NCBI GenBank assembly: GCA_002270565.1
Contig: NQMI01000005.1
Span: forward strand, 558,001 to 622,000
Length of the DNA stretch: 64,000 nt
Direction of reading: 5' to 3'
Origin: Stenocarpella maydis
Lineage: Eukaryota; Ascomycota; Sordariomycetes; Diaporthales; Diaporthaceae
Shown: piece after piece, positions 1-10,521 of the stretch
How positions within the stretch are numbered: the stretch's first letter is position 1
Layout of the letters: each line of letters starts with the position of its first letter
Program-made: the position numbers and the translations under genes
The notes under the pieces: generated by a model
Told to the model about the DNA's origin: nothing
Databases searched by the model: none
Seen by the model: the letters and a program-made list of their open reading frames with translations, nothing else

Positions 1-1382
1 TGTTGAGGTAAAGAGCTTGGAGTCAGAGGAAAAGTAAACAGGGTGACACAGTCACAGCAGTTCGAGTCATAATTCCTTGCCCAGGCTGAGCCAGAATTTT
101 GCTCCAGCTCTCCCTTATCTGATAAGAGATCCTGGCCTGGCCAGAGGTTCAGCCTTACGGGGAATGCGGGGAGCTCAAACCATTGATCCCAGTGCCGCTG
201 GCATGCCCCGCTGTGGAACCGCGTCTTCCCCGCGTCAGGGGGTGTCTAAGCTAGCCTCTGCCTGGTACGTACCACGACCAGCAAGGAGGCCAAATCTCCC
301 AATCCATTGCAGGTTTTTCTTTTTGCTTCAAAACTCAACTTTGGATTTAAGCAATTCTGAGAGTTGATCCCGATCGATATTGAAGTGGAGACAGAATTGT
401 GTAATAAATTTTCATCACGGAAGCCTGAACAAGACAGACGCACTATACTCCAAGTCTAATCCTTCATTATCCACCCAGCACCGGAATTCGAGCGGGCATT
501 CTCGACTGGGATCAAAGCGACTGGGAATTGTTGCGGGCCACCTCTCTTACTCGAAACGCCGTGAAAGTAGATTTCCGACCGTCAAAGACCACTTTGTATC
601 CTTCATATCTCGCCGGCAACCAGCTGTCATTCTCCTGAAGCCCGGCTATCCCGCAACTTGGTGTGGAGGCATCACACCAAGACAAGAGAAAAAGCAAGCA
701 CGGCACTCCATGTTTACAACCACCAACACCATTTATTTTAAGCCTCGAGGACGCAATGCTGATAGAAATTTATACTTCAGAGTCTGCAATACTTCCCTGA
801 GACGTGTGCGTACCATCGTGTAGTGCTTCTTATCTCGCCTTGCCGGAAGATTACCATTTAGGAGCCCCCAATGCGTCGAAGGGCAGGGAAGGGGACAGCG
901 CCAAGAAGGTGCTCTTGGCCCAGACTGATATATCTCCGCGAATGCTGGGTGAATTGTTGTAAATCGCGCTCTGGAGGATTACTTGCGACCTCACTAAATC
1001 CTGATTGTACCCGGCTACCAAGACCTCGGGTGCATGCATGTCGGGCCCCCACCAGATAAGCCCAGCTGTTACTACGTTGTATCTACCGCCCTCTCCCGAT
1101 TCCGAGGTCTTATTTAGAACAGTGACAGGATTTGGAGGTTTGGTCTCTCGATTGAAGCTTCAACGTGGTGTTGATCAGTTTCCTTTAGCCTCGCGATGGG
1201 TTCTTATACCCGAGCTAAATCTTGTCCGGTTGTTCTGTCTCTGGTCTATTTATAAAACACCTCCTGACCATTGATGCTCGCTCTTTACCTTGGTCAGGCC
1301 CCGCAGTACGTGCGAGCTCTACCGTTGGCTTACTGCTCCCATTCCCTGGACACCTGCTGTTTGTAGGAAGCAGAACCATAAG
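1..1382. other. Gene-free left edge
   Basis: I find no supportable gene here. Open frames on both strands are short, overlap each other and show no family motif. The right end holds the promoter of the beta-lactamase-like gene. Confidence 0.5.
1247..1257 (+). promoter_or_regulatory. TATA-like element
   Basis: The sequence TATTTATAAAA lies about 130 bp upstream of the ATG at 1383. That spacing suits a core promoter of the beta-lactamase-like gene if the 5' leader is short. It was found by motif only. Confidence 0.3.
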
Positions 1383-3277
1383 ATGTGGGGTCGCCGGCAT
1401 CGCCTACATGATGCGGCTTTGGGCTGTGTAGTGATGGTTCTGGGCATATTTTCCGGCCTTGTTTCTACAGCCTGCACACCAGATTTGCATAGCAAATTGA
1501 TATCGGACCCAGCCGTCTTGCAGGATGAGGCCATCGCCGCAGCATTTGCACAGGTCCAGCAGAACCTCGCGAGCCTGTTCTCAAACACCAGCGACGGGCT
1601 CAGTTTTGCAGTGGTAAGTATCACATCCTGGCCCGAGGTTGAAGACGGCATGCTGATCATCAACTAGGTGCACGCCTCGTCGCCGGACCCGATATTCACA
1701 TTCAACCGGGGCGGCCTAAAGATGAACGACTCATCCAGCACGGCCAACATCACCAGCGACTCCGTCTTCCGCGTCGCGTCCGTGTCCAAGAGCCTGGCCG
1801 CGTTCTCCGCCCTCGCGGTGCAGAACCTCGGCCGCGCCATGTCCGCGGCCAGCCCTGACATGCAGCCCCTGAGCCTGGACACGCCCGTCCGCGCGGTGCT
1901 CCCTTCCTTCCGCCTCCCGGACGAGGATTGGTACAACGGGGGCAGCGAGATCACGCTCTCGATGCTGGGCTCGCACACCTCGGGCCTCCCCAGGGAGGGC
2001 TACCCGACGACCGAGTTCGACATGGTGGCCGCCCTGGGGCGGGCGGACGCGCCCACCATCGGCGCCAGGTGGGCCTCGGTCACGCCCGACGACGTGGTGC
2101 GGTACGTCGGCGGGCGGGGCCTCATGTTCGCGCCGGGCCAGAGGGCGGCCTACTCCAACGCGGGCTTCGCCATCCTCGGCCACGCCGTGGCCACCTACCG
2201 CAACACCCTCACGGGGGCCAGCCAGTCGTGGGCCGAGCACGTCCAGGCCGACCTCTTTGGCCCGCTCGGCATGAGGCACTCCTTCTTTGGGCCCGTCGCC
2301 CCGGGGCCGTGGCCGGCGTCGGCGTCCCGGGGGTCCCCAACTGGGCCGACCTCGTCGTCGATGGGTACGACCCCGCGGGGGGGATGTGGTCCTCGGCGTC
2401 GGACCTCGCGGCGTACCTCCACCACGCGTGGCTGTCCCCGTCGCCGGCCCTGATAACGGCCACCCAGCGGCGCGAGTCCCTCTCGCCCCGCGCGTCGCTC
2501 CCGGACGGGAGGCAGCAGGTCGGCTTCGGGTGGGAGATCATCGTCACGCCCGGGGTGGAAAGGACGTATTTTGTCTACGGCAAGTCGGGCGACGCCGCGG
2601 GGAACCACGCGTGGATCGACGTCGTGCCGAGCCTGGGGTACGGCCTCGTCGCGCTGTCGCAGGAGTCGGGCGAGGCGGGGACGGCCAGGATACGCCCCGC
2701 CGAGGTGGGCAGGTCGGCGCACGAGGTGCTCATGCCGGCGTTCGAGGCGGCGCTGGCGGGCGTCGCGGCAGCGCGGTTCGCGGGGAACTACACCATCGCC
2801 TCCGACTCGGGCCTCATCCCCGGCGAGGTCGCCACCGCGGACGGCGACGACGACGACGACGACGCAGCGGGGGCGGGGCCGCGGTCCTCCCACGCGCTCC
2901 TCGAGGTGCAGGGCGGCAACCTTTTCCTCCGCGCGCTGGTGGTCAACGGCACCGACGCCCTCGAGGCAATCGACAGGCTGGGCTGGGCGGCCAATGCGAC
3001 AGACGGCGCGCGCTTCTTCTCGGTCAGGGGCGTCGGGTCCGGGCTGAACCCCTCCGAGGCGGCCGGGGGCGCTGCGAAGCTGGCAGCTGGGGCCGGGGCG
3101 ACCGTCTGGCGGACGATGCCCTCGCTTGACGAGTGCGACTGGTTTGATTTTGGGGGGTATACGGACCAGAATGGGTGGGAGCTCAGCCAGGTCGTCCTGG
3201 TGGAGAAGGAGGATGGTGGTGTTGAGCTGCATTATCCGCCCTTTGATATCGTGCTGTCGAGGTCTCCGTCGGTGTGA
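1383..3277 (+). CDS. Secreted beta-lactamase-like serine hydrolase (probable frameshift)
   Basis: This belongs to the class C beta-lactamase/penicillin-binding-like family, close in layout to fungal ARB_00930-type proteins. Exon 1 is 1383-1613 and encodes a hydrophobic signal segment; an ATG at 1434 is an alternative start. A 54-nt intron (1614-1667, phase 0) follows. Exon 2 carries the catalytic SVSK (SxxK) motif and a YSN (YxN) motif near 2152. The frame opened at 1668 carries the family to about 2300. The rest (VPNWADL, PAGGMWSS, then a C-terminal beta domain ending at 3277) lies in another frame. No intron fits between them, because the two halves of one conserved segment abut, so a one-base indel in the C/G-rich stretch near 2295-2310 is likely. 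It may be an assembly error or an inactivating mutation. Substrate unknown; the product is probably extracellular. Confidence 0.75.
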
Positions 3278-3399
3278 GTACGGGATAATACAATATCAGC
3301 AAAGCTTTCATAGAGAAACACCTTGCTCGCCCGTTCAATGTCGAGCACTGCTACGCTTCTTGTTGAATTGTCCCGCTTACCCGCTTGTCAAGACGATAG

Positions 3400-5025
3400 T
3401 CATGAACATTCAATGCTCAGGAGCCCGTTGTCAACGCCACCGATGGCAGGTTTGGCCAGCAGGCGAAGCTGGATTTCCGGGAGCTCGCAAGTCATGATCG
3501 ACCCGTCGCAACCTCGAGACATTTTTGCGCACGCGTCAACGACACCCTGGCGGTCCCAGCACGTCCGTGTGCTAACTTCACCGACGACCCTATATGCTTC
3601 TAGATCCTTGCCGTGGCCCAGGATGCCAGACCTGTGAGTAGCGCATCGCCACGGAGACGATGAGCCACTCCTGACCTGGTGGTGAGCCTTCCAGTCATCG
3701 AGCAGGCCCCTGCTCCAGCGCGAGAGGAGGACACCGAGGAGTGCGGCGCTCTGGCCCCAGGTAGGCTTCCAGCCGCTTTCTGCCGCCGACGAGAAGAGGC
3801 CGTCCATCAGGTCACTCACGAGAAAAGGATGAGGGGCCCCCGGGACAGACTTGATAATATTGAATGCTTCAAAAGCATGCAGTGCGAGATTCCCAAAGGC
3901 CTTGTGTCTCTGGGCCGTCTTGCTGCTCGACATGTAGCCGTCCAAGAGTGTGAGAACGTCGTAGGTGTTCCAGGGGCCCAGGCAGAGTGTTGCCAGCCTG
4001 CACTCGGCCAGGGGGGGCGACGCCTCAAACATGGCGTCGAGGAGGACATGCAGTATCGGCCTGTCGTAGTCGACCTGGATGTTGTCGACGGGCGAGCTCC
4101 CATCCTCGTGGTCCTCGACCATGCCGAGCAGCCCGTAGACCCGGTCGACAGGGCGGCTGCTCTGGTAGCCGGTAAAGTCCCTCAGGATCCTCCACAGCGG
4201 CATCTTGCCCCCCGCGGCGCGCATCTCGCACAGCACCCACATCGACGGCTTCCCGGCCGGGAACTGCGCCTTGCGGAACGGGTCCACCAGCGCCCGCAGC
4301 TCGTCGAGGTCCACCGACACGTCCCCCGCCGTGACGCACACCCTCTTGGCCGCCACCACCTCCTGCACTATCCACACGCGCTCCCAGTACGGGTTCTCCA
4401 TCGCGCCCCATATGCCGTCCTGGCACGACGACGACGACGACGACAGCCGGCCCCTCAGCACCCTGTGCCAGAACCCGGGCGTGAGCCCCCCCGGGCGGCT
4501 GCTGCCGCCGCCGCGCGACCCGACGACCCTCCGCAGCGCCCTCTGCTCCTCCTCCCTGAGCCGCAGCCAGATGACGACGAGCTCCGCCCTGCGGTATATC
4601 GCGTGCATCCGCGGCACCTGCTGCGAGATCTCCTCGTGGCCCTTCTGGTCCAGGCAGAGGTGGTCGGTCCAGAAGAGCTGGCCGAACATGCCGCGCCGCC
4701 ACGCGTGGTCGAGGAACCCCCAGAGGTTCTCGTGCAGCACGAAGGGGCGCCAGCCTGTCTTGTTGCCGTGGTCCTGCAGGTAGATCAGCCTGGTTGGCGC
4801 TGGGTCCCCCCAGAGGTAGGAGAGGGCGTGGTATCTGACGGCAGCCTGCTGCTTCTCGTCGAAATGGTAGACCCTGCACGCTATACAGCCATTGACTCTT
4901 TTGGGGCAGACCTTGATGAGCCGGATTGTGGTGGAGGTGTGGAGTGTTTGGAACTGGTACGGATCCTCCGCTACCCACCCCTCCTCATGGCCTGTCCTGG
5001 CCCGAGCCGACCCGAGCCGCCACAT
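3400..5025 (-). CDS. HET-domain (heterokaryon incompatibility) protein
   Basis: A single-exon frame of 541 residues. The three HET blocks are visible: HALSYLWGDP at residues 66-75, WTDHLCLDQ at 119-127 followed by a helix ending IYRRAELVVIWL (143-154), and a later YWERVWIVQEVV segment near 213-224. HET domains trigger cell death when hyphae of unlike genotype fuse, usually acting with a partner recognition protein. Beyond about residue 240 I recognise no domain. The last 80 residues are less family-like, and a short 3' intron or altered C-terminus is possible. It converges on the beta-lactamase-like gene, with only 122 bp between the stop codons. Confidence 0.85.
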   Translation of the reverse strand: MWRLGSARARTGHEEGWVAEDPYQFQTLHTSTTIRLIKVCPKRVNGCIACRVYHFDEKQQAAVRYHALSYLWGDPAPTRLIYLQDHGNKTGWRPFVLHENLWGFLDHAWRRGMFGQLFWTDHLCLDQKGHEEISQQVPRMHAIYRRAELVVIWLRLREEEQRALRRVVGSRGGGSSRPGGLTPGFWHRVLRGRLSSSSSSCQDGIWGAMENPYWERVWIVQEVVAAKRVCVTAGDVSVDLDELRALVDPFRKAQFPAGKPSMWVLCEMRAAGGKMPLWRILRDFTGYQSSRPVDRVYGLLGMVEDHEDGSSPVDNIQVDYDRPILHVLLDAMFEASPPLAECRLATLCLGPWNTYDVLTLLDGYMSSSKTAQRHKAFGNLALHAFEAFNIIKSVPGAPHPFLVSDLMDGLFSSAAESGWKPTWGQSAALLGVLLSRWSRGLLDDWKAHHQVRSGSSSPWRCATHRSGILGHGKDLEAYRVVGEVSTRTCWDRQGVVDACAKMSRGCDGSIMTCELPEIQLRLLAKPAIGGVDNGLLSIECS

Positions 5026-5417
5026 TTCTCACGATAACCCGCTCGCGCGCAGAACGTCAAGGTAACTGGTGCGATATGTCAAGGTAGGTGGGAGCGACCA
5101 CTTGCGACTCTGGGCGCTCTCATTGGTGGCGAGCAGAGGCTCCTGAGGCTCCTGGTCTGGTAGCTGTATGGGATTGAAGTTCTGACAAGACACACGGGAA
5201 GGGAGACGCTAGAAAACAACAGCCATCCAACGCACGAGGCACCCCAGCCATTCGAGCTCAGCCATGAGCTGAATTGGCCAACAGGCACGGCAGAGAAGCT
5301 GAACTACATATGGGGGCCGCGCTAATCCTTCGATTCTGACAAAACTAAACTAATTTATAACCCTGGATTCAATGCTTTCAGGTGAAACAAATGCTGATCG
5401 TGCTGCCGTTTCTATCC
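5026..5417. other. Intergenic, HET promoter side
   Basis: These 392 bp lie upstream of the HET gene and downstream of the transporter, both on the minus strand. I see no gene or clear motif. Confidence 0.4.
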
Positions 5418-7507
5418 CTACCATATCACACCTTTCTGCCTTATAACCTCGCCGTTATGGCGCTTCCGCACGTCGATCCTCCTCCACAAGAATATGCAGG
5501 CGAAAGCCGCAAGCCCGAAGCATACAGCGTGGATGATCGTCTCTTTCTGAGCGGCCCAATATGCTGCAATCAGATGATCCCGAATCGGACTCCCAATCGG
5601 GTACTCCATCTGTTTTACCAGAGACCCTGCTAACTCCTTGGTAAGATTCCGGTCTCCGGCTGGCAGAGCAAGTTCCAAGACGCGGGGAACTTTCAACTTC
5701 CATGTGTATTCAGAGGTTGCGAAGCCGAGGGCTGCTCCGAGAGAGATAAATTCAACCCACATGCCTAACTCAGTGGCGACGTATTTGTGGTCAAGTTTGG
5801 CTACGACCACGATCTGGCTGCACACTATCAAGGCGCTCATGGAGACCGCAATGAAGTACAGGCACATAGTCAGGACATAGTGGGCGGTATCAGGTCCGTG
5901 GAAGACCAAGAGGAGCCCGGTGAAGACTGCGAGAAACGCTCCGGCAACGAAAGCCAGGACCTTGGCGTCTCCGATGACACGCAGGTACCTGAATATCTGT
6001 CAATTTCCCGTACACGCCCTCATGGAGCCATGGCCGCTTGCATGGAAAACTTACAACCCGAAACGCGGACCTGAAACGGCCAGAGCGACCAGATATGTGA
6101 GAAAGAAGACGAAAGCAGTGTCGACTGTTTGGTTATGCACCACCTGAACGTAAGAAAGGTAGCGGAAAGCCCAGGACGCAAGAGACGCAGATGAGAGGAA
6201 GACCACCATGCACCCGCAAACTAAGTTTATGTCTTTCGGCGGACGCCAGGTCGTGCAGCTGGCTGGACATTTACACTCCCAGACCACAACACCAAGAATG
6301 CAGAAGCCGCTCACAATGAGCATGGCAACAACGGTGGTGGTCCGCCATCCATCCACAGACCCAGGCGGGTGAAGTGCAGGGGTCAGAAAAAGGCACCATG
6401 CAGTAAAAAAGAGGCAGATTCCTGGCAGATTAAGTCTGAGGATGAACCGTCTCAGGCGATCCCTGCGGCTTGGCCCTTGTTCTGTGGTGGTGCAGCAACT
6501 CGGCTCGTCGTCCTCGCCGTGTCCAGACGCGCAGAGGTTGAACAAAAAGCCCAGAGGGATACTGGCAACAACAAGGACGATTAAACAGACCTCAAAGGCC
6601 AAACGCTGGCCCAGGTGATCGTGAAAATATTCCGCGATTTCCATCCCGACCAAGGCAGCAATGGGAAGAGGGGTTATGTAGATGCTGTTCATCAGGGCTA
6701 TTTCGCGCGGTCAGTACGGCCAATTCTCGAGTAATGGGAAGAAAAGAATCCAACTCTGCAGCTCGCCCTGAAACGCTGTCCAAATGTTCGGCTCACCGAG
6801 GACCATGAGACCCCCATGTTCGGGCAAGCAAGCCCTCGTAGTGGGCTTGTGCGGAAGGGAAGAAAGACCGGGAGGAGCATACCTCTGTTCTTGAGGGAGG
6901 TCATATCTGCTAGGATTATAGCCCGGACAAAAGCCAGGCAGTTGCACCCAATTCCAAAGATTGCCAGTGCAACCACTGAGGTAGTCAGGGTATCAGCCAT
7001 CGTCTGGATAAGGAGACCCAGGCTCGCGATTCCCAACGCCAGGATAAAGCCATGACCACGGCCGAACTCATCCATGTACTTGGCCATGGGCAGGCTAAGA
7101 CCGGCGCCCACGATAGCGACCAACAGTAAAAGATCGGATAGGCCAGCACCATTGCTAAGGAAGTCGGACGTGGAATAGGGTGTCAGGTGCAACACGACTG
7201 ATAGCACCAGGTATTGGACCGAGGTGACAAAGTAAAGGCTTGGGAATGTCAGCATGCTGTGTCTGTGACACACCTGAACCACCAACGCTTTTAGCAGTAG
7301 CAGAAATACCTACAGAGCGAACCCCACCCACAATTCCCTGGTAGAGTCCAGGACTAGAACAGCCGGAGATCTCTCGCGCTCTGCGTCTTGCTTCTCAGCG
7401 TCGCCCTGGTCCGGGCGCGGGTTGGAAAGTTCTTCCTGATCCATTTGTGCTCGAAGATATGACTCGAATGGTATTCGACCAGTTCCACCGAGGTGTGTTT
7501 GGTGCAT
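5418..7507 (-). CDS. MFS transporter, siderophore-iron (SIT/ARN) type
   Basis: A membrane carrier of the major facilitator superfamily. Exons are 7507-7314, 7262-6883, 6697-6055 and 5988-5418. Introns of 51, 185 and 66 nt all join in phase and give 595 residues. The first 55 residues are hydrophilic and cytosolic. About a dozen hydrophobic segments follow. The layout matches SIT carriers: a SLKNRALM-type loop, the later pair LPGICLFFTAWCLFLTPALH and WRTTTVVAMLIVSGF, and a long soluble loop containing IGSPIRDHLIAAYWAAQ before the last helix. SIT proteins import ferric-siderophore chelates at the plasma membrane. The exact substrate cannot be read, and other MFS roles remain possible. Intron 1 is a multiple of three with an in-frame TAG, so retaining it would stop translation. 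Confidence 0.75.
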
Positions 7508-8244
7508 GTATATCTACACTACACGATTTCGGAGGGAAAGGCTTCTAATATGAAATCTGATTGATACGGGGCGGACCACCCAGATCCTTTGAAAGAAACC
7601 AGAGGCTCCCGGCTGCAGCTTCCCGCACCACAAGGTTTGTGAAAGGAACCATCAGTCTAGACCATATCACTCGGACCACGTAGCTTGGTGCCTTCTGAGT
7701 TCTGCAGATAGCCTCGTAGTGGTCTTTAGCCGGCGTTCGAGCCGGGCCTCCGCGCAACAACCGACCATGTCAAGCGCGATCCCGCCTCGAAACAACATTA
7801 ACCACTGAATGGTCTAGCAGATAGATTGACTGAATAACTTGAAAATTCCCCTGTCACTCCTGTCACTCGTATGCATGAAGAAATTACTGGCTACTGAATT
7901 GTGAAGGTTGTATTCCCGGGGAGTATTTGCTGTGTCCAGGAGAAGAAACCTCCCATACGGCTAGCGTACGAAATCTCTCTTTAAAAACACCGCTGGGCAC
8001 CGGGTGCTCCTTCCCAGACTACACTACACTACCTAGGGCTATTGAAAATGTACTGAATGATACTACCGCGTCATCGACAATGGAGCTTACTGCTACTGGC
8101 ATCTCGGCGATGCTTGGTCCAGCACGGTCCTAGCTACCTGCCTAGGGCACATGTGAATATCAATCGGCGAAATACATTCCGCTTCCAAGCTGCAACACGA
8201 GCATAAGCTGACTAGCGAGGGCCTCAACGGGACGGAGGGCCCGC
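7508..8244. other. Intergenic between transporter and monooxygenase pseudogene
   Basis: I see no supportable gene. The interval holds the transporter promoter and probably the lost 5' end of the monooxygenase relic; no GxGxxG dinucleotide-binding segment is recognisable. Confidence 0.4.
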
Positions 8245-9265
8245 CGGTGGAGGATACGATATATGAAGCAAACTCAGACATTGGCGGTACATGGCTTGTC
8301 AATACGTACCCGAGAGTGGCGTGCGATGTGCCAGCTCATGTGTATGCCTTTCCTTTTGAAGCGCGTCTCTATCTCCACCAGAATCCCACCACTGCCTGAG
8401 ACGCATTAGACTCACACCCTCTCCTCAGCCTAACCCCACCTAGAGCTCATTTTATGCCAGCGGCGACGAGTTGCTAGCCTATCTCAGGCAAACCGTAGCA
8501 AAGTACAATCTCGACAGAGACGTGAAGCTGAACCACAGGGTCGAGCACGCCCGGTTCGACGAGGCGGGGGGGCGATGGCACCTAAACGTCCGGCGCGGAA
8601 AACCACACTTGTACTGGCGCTGAGGAGAGGGGGGCTCGCTGAGGACCCGCAGAGACTGAAAGGGGTACCGGAGGCGCCTGCAGCAATCGACTAACGATGG
8701 CTCCGAGCTGTATGTGAAGGGCAGCCAGGCGCATGATGGCGAGCGAGTTTCCAAACTTTTTCATATTTGGTGGGCCCAATAGCCCTGTAGGACACGCGAG
8801 TCTTATGAGCCAGTTGCAACGGAGTGCCGAGTGGATTTGCAAGTGGGTGGAGAAGATGGCTTGTGAGGATATCAAGTAAGTAAGCCCGATGCCAAGCAAA
8901 GATGCGTTCTTCCTCTCCATGGCTCTGTGGGAGTAGACCGACTTGCTGACTTTCACGATTCAAAGGTTTATCGACCCAAAACCAGAAGCGGTCGACGAGC
9001 CCAACGCATACGCCGACGAGATAATGCAGACGCTGGTCTGGTCAGGGGGCTGCAGGTCGTGGTTAAAACCCATCGTGTTGACGGGCGGGTTACGGCCGTC
9101 TGGGCTGGCAGCGCTATTATATACCATGAAACGATAAAGGAGCTGCGGTCCGAGGATTTTGATATTGCATACAGATCACGGAACAGGTTCAAGTTCATGG
9201 GCAACGGAAGGGCTGCTATAGAGAGCGAGCCTGGGGCGGATCTGGCATTCTACATCTACAAGTAG
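8245..9265 (+). pseudogene. Flavin-binding (Baeyer-Villiger type) monooxygenase pseudogene
   Basis: Pieces of a fungal FAD monooxygenase appear in order: DIGGTWLVNTYPRVACDVP (about 8270-8330), YASGDELLAYLRQTVAKYN (from 8452), FPNFFIFGGPNSP (about 8750-8790), RSAEWICKWVEKM, NAYADEIMQTLVWSGGCRSW, then AVWAGSAIIYHETIKEL up to the stop at 9265. Two introns still look functional: 8365-8428 and 8876-8965. The gene is dead for several reasons. The N-terminal FAD motif is missing, a TAG at 8441-8443 replaces an expected Trp codon, roughly the middle third (NADP domain) is deleted around 8610-8740, and a frameshift lies near 9062-9075. The Trp-to-TAG change fits a RIP-type C-to-T event on the minus strand. 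Confidence 0.8.
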
Positions 9266-9720
9266 AGGACCGGAAGAGGGATGAGGGATGATGAGCCTAA
9301 ACCAACATCACCAACCAGGTGGCTCATCCGATTTGTGATATGGTTCATCGTGGGTTTGAGCTTGTCAAACTGTGCAGCCTGAGCGCGGCCTGTCGACTTT
9401 GGTAGACTTGGGCAGAGCCGTTGTCAAGCTTGCTTTCCATCTACGGTATCGAGACTCCTTGGATCCCAACTTTTCGAAGCTCAGAAACATAATATTGAAT
9501 ATAAACCAGGTACGGACCGGCCCTCATGATGATAGGTCGGAGACAGGAGAGGTCGAGGAGACCTTGTCTGTGAATTGCTACGGCGCTGCCAGTGTTTCCC
9601 TATCTACCGGCCCATTCACTGCTCAGTTGGTATGTTCCGGGGTTCTCCTCCTCGCAGTCAAAGCCGCATTCTCGAAGCATCAAGCAGGGACCATGTTCCA
9701 GTAGGCGAATCCGTCCGGGC
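9266..9720. other. Intergenic
   Basis: This 455-bp stretch lies between the ends of the monooxygenase pseudogene and the Nudix-like gene. Open frames here show no family features. Confidence 0.4.
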
Positions 9721-10521
9721 TTACGCCAAGCCGACATCCCAAGGGTTGTGGCTCCAGTTCCGGTCCAGATCGTACCACTTGCGACAGAAGTTTGTCAAGG
9801 CACTGAAAGGGGCCTCTTCCATCGTGCCGAAGCTTATGTCATCGATATCTTTCCACTTGAAGTAAGCGATCTTGTCCATCTTCTTCGGATGCTGCAGGTC
9901 CTGGCGAGAACAACACCTTGTCAGCATGCAAGCCACCGAGGCAATTCATACGTGATGAATCCGTCAGGACAGAGCACCGTACTCACCTCTGAAGCTGCAA
10001 CGCTGCCGTCATCCGTCTTTCTCTTCTTACTGTCCGGTCCCTCCTCTCTCTTCTCGTCATCGCTCGCCGAGACGTAGGTGAACACCGTCGTCAAACCACA
10101 CCGATCCTCCCCCGTGTCCTCCTCCTTGTAGGCGTCTGAGGTGCGAAGAAGGGGCCGAGCGGCAATAGTGTCCAGAATCACGCCGTAGTTATACGCCTTC
10201 CTGCCGGCCTGCTTCAGGATCCGTACGACGCAATCATAGACCGTCTCGCCGTGCTTCAACTCGTCGCTGGGGAAGAACCAGGTGCCTTGGAGCCGGCACT
10301 ATGGGTCAGTTTCACCCGGCCAGTAGGGGTAGGGGGGGTAGGGGGTAGGGAGGAGTTTGATTTGAGGAAAGTATGGGGTACTCACCCTTCTCTGGGCCCT
10401 CCAATCGCTGACCCATCAGGAAGCCCATGCCATTCGACGGGGGAAGCTCGGATTCATCAGGGATCATTGCTGCCACAAGGATGCCAGTGCCATCAGGCTT
10501 GGGAGAGGATGGTGAAGCCAT
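9721..10521 (-). CDS. Nudix-fold protein with degenerate Nudix box
   Basis: Three exons (10521-10386, 10285-9987, 9900-9721) join in phase to give 204 residues. The order resembles NUDT15/MutT-like Nudix proteins: a beta strand ILVAAMI, then GFLMGQRL, then GTWFFPSDELKHGET followed by a helix, a charged insert rich in Asp/Glu/Lys, and a C-terminal FKWKDIDDI segment like the usual W-D-E-L strand. In a working Nudix box the helix reads REx2EExG. Here it reads RILKQAG, so the metal-binding glutamates appear to be missing. It may bind a nucleotide without hydrolysing it, or have another role. The first acceptor was chosen as CTCCAAG because it alone keeps phase. Intron 1 is C-rich on the coding strand. 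Confidence 0.6.
10326..10350 (+). other. G-quadruplex-capable, telomere-like G tract
   Basis: Four G-runs (10326-10329, 10332-10338, 10341-10345, 10348-10350) are separated only by TA. The tract lies inside intron 1 of the Nudix-like gene, on the strand opposite the transcript. Confidence 0.5.
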
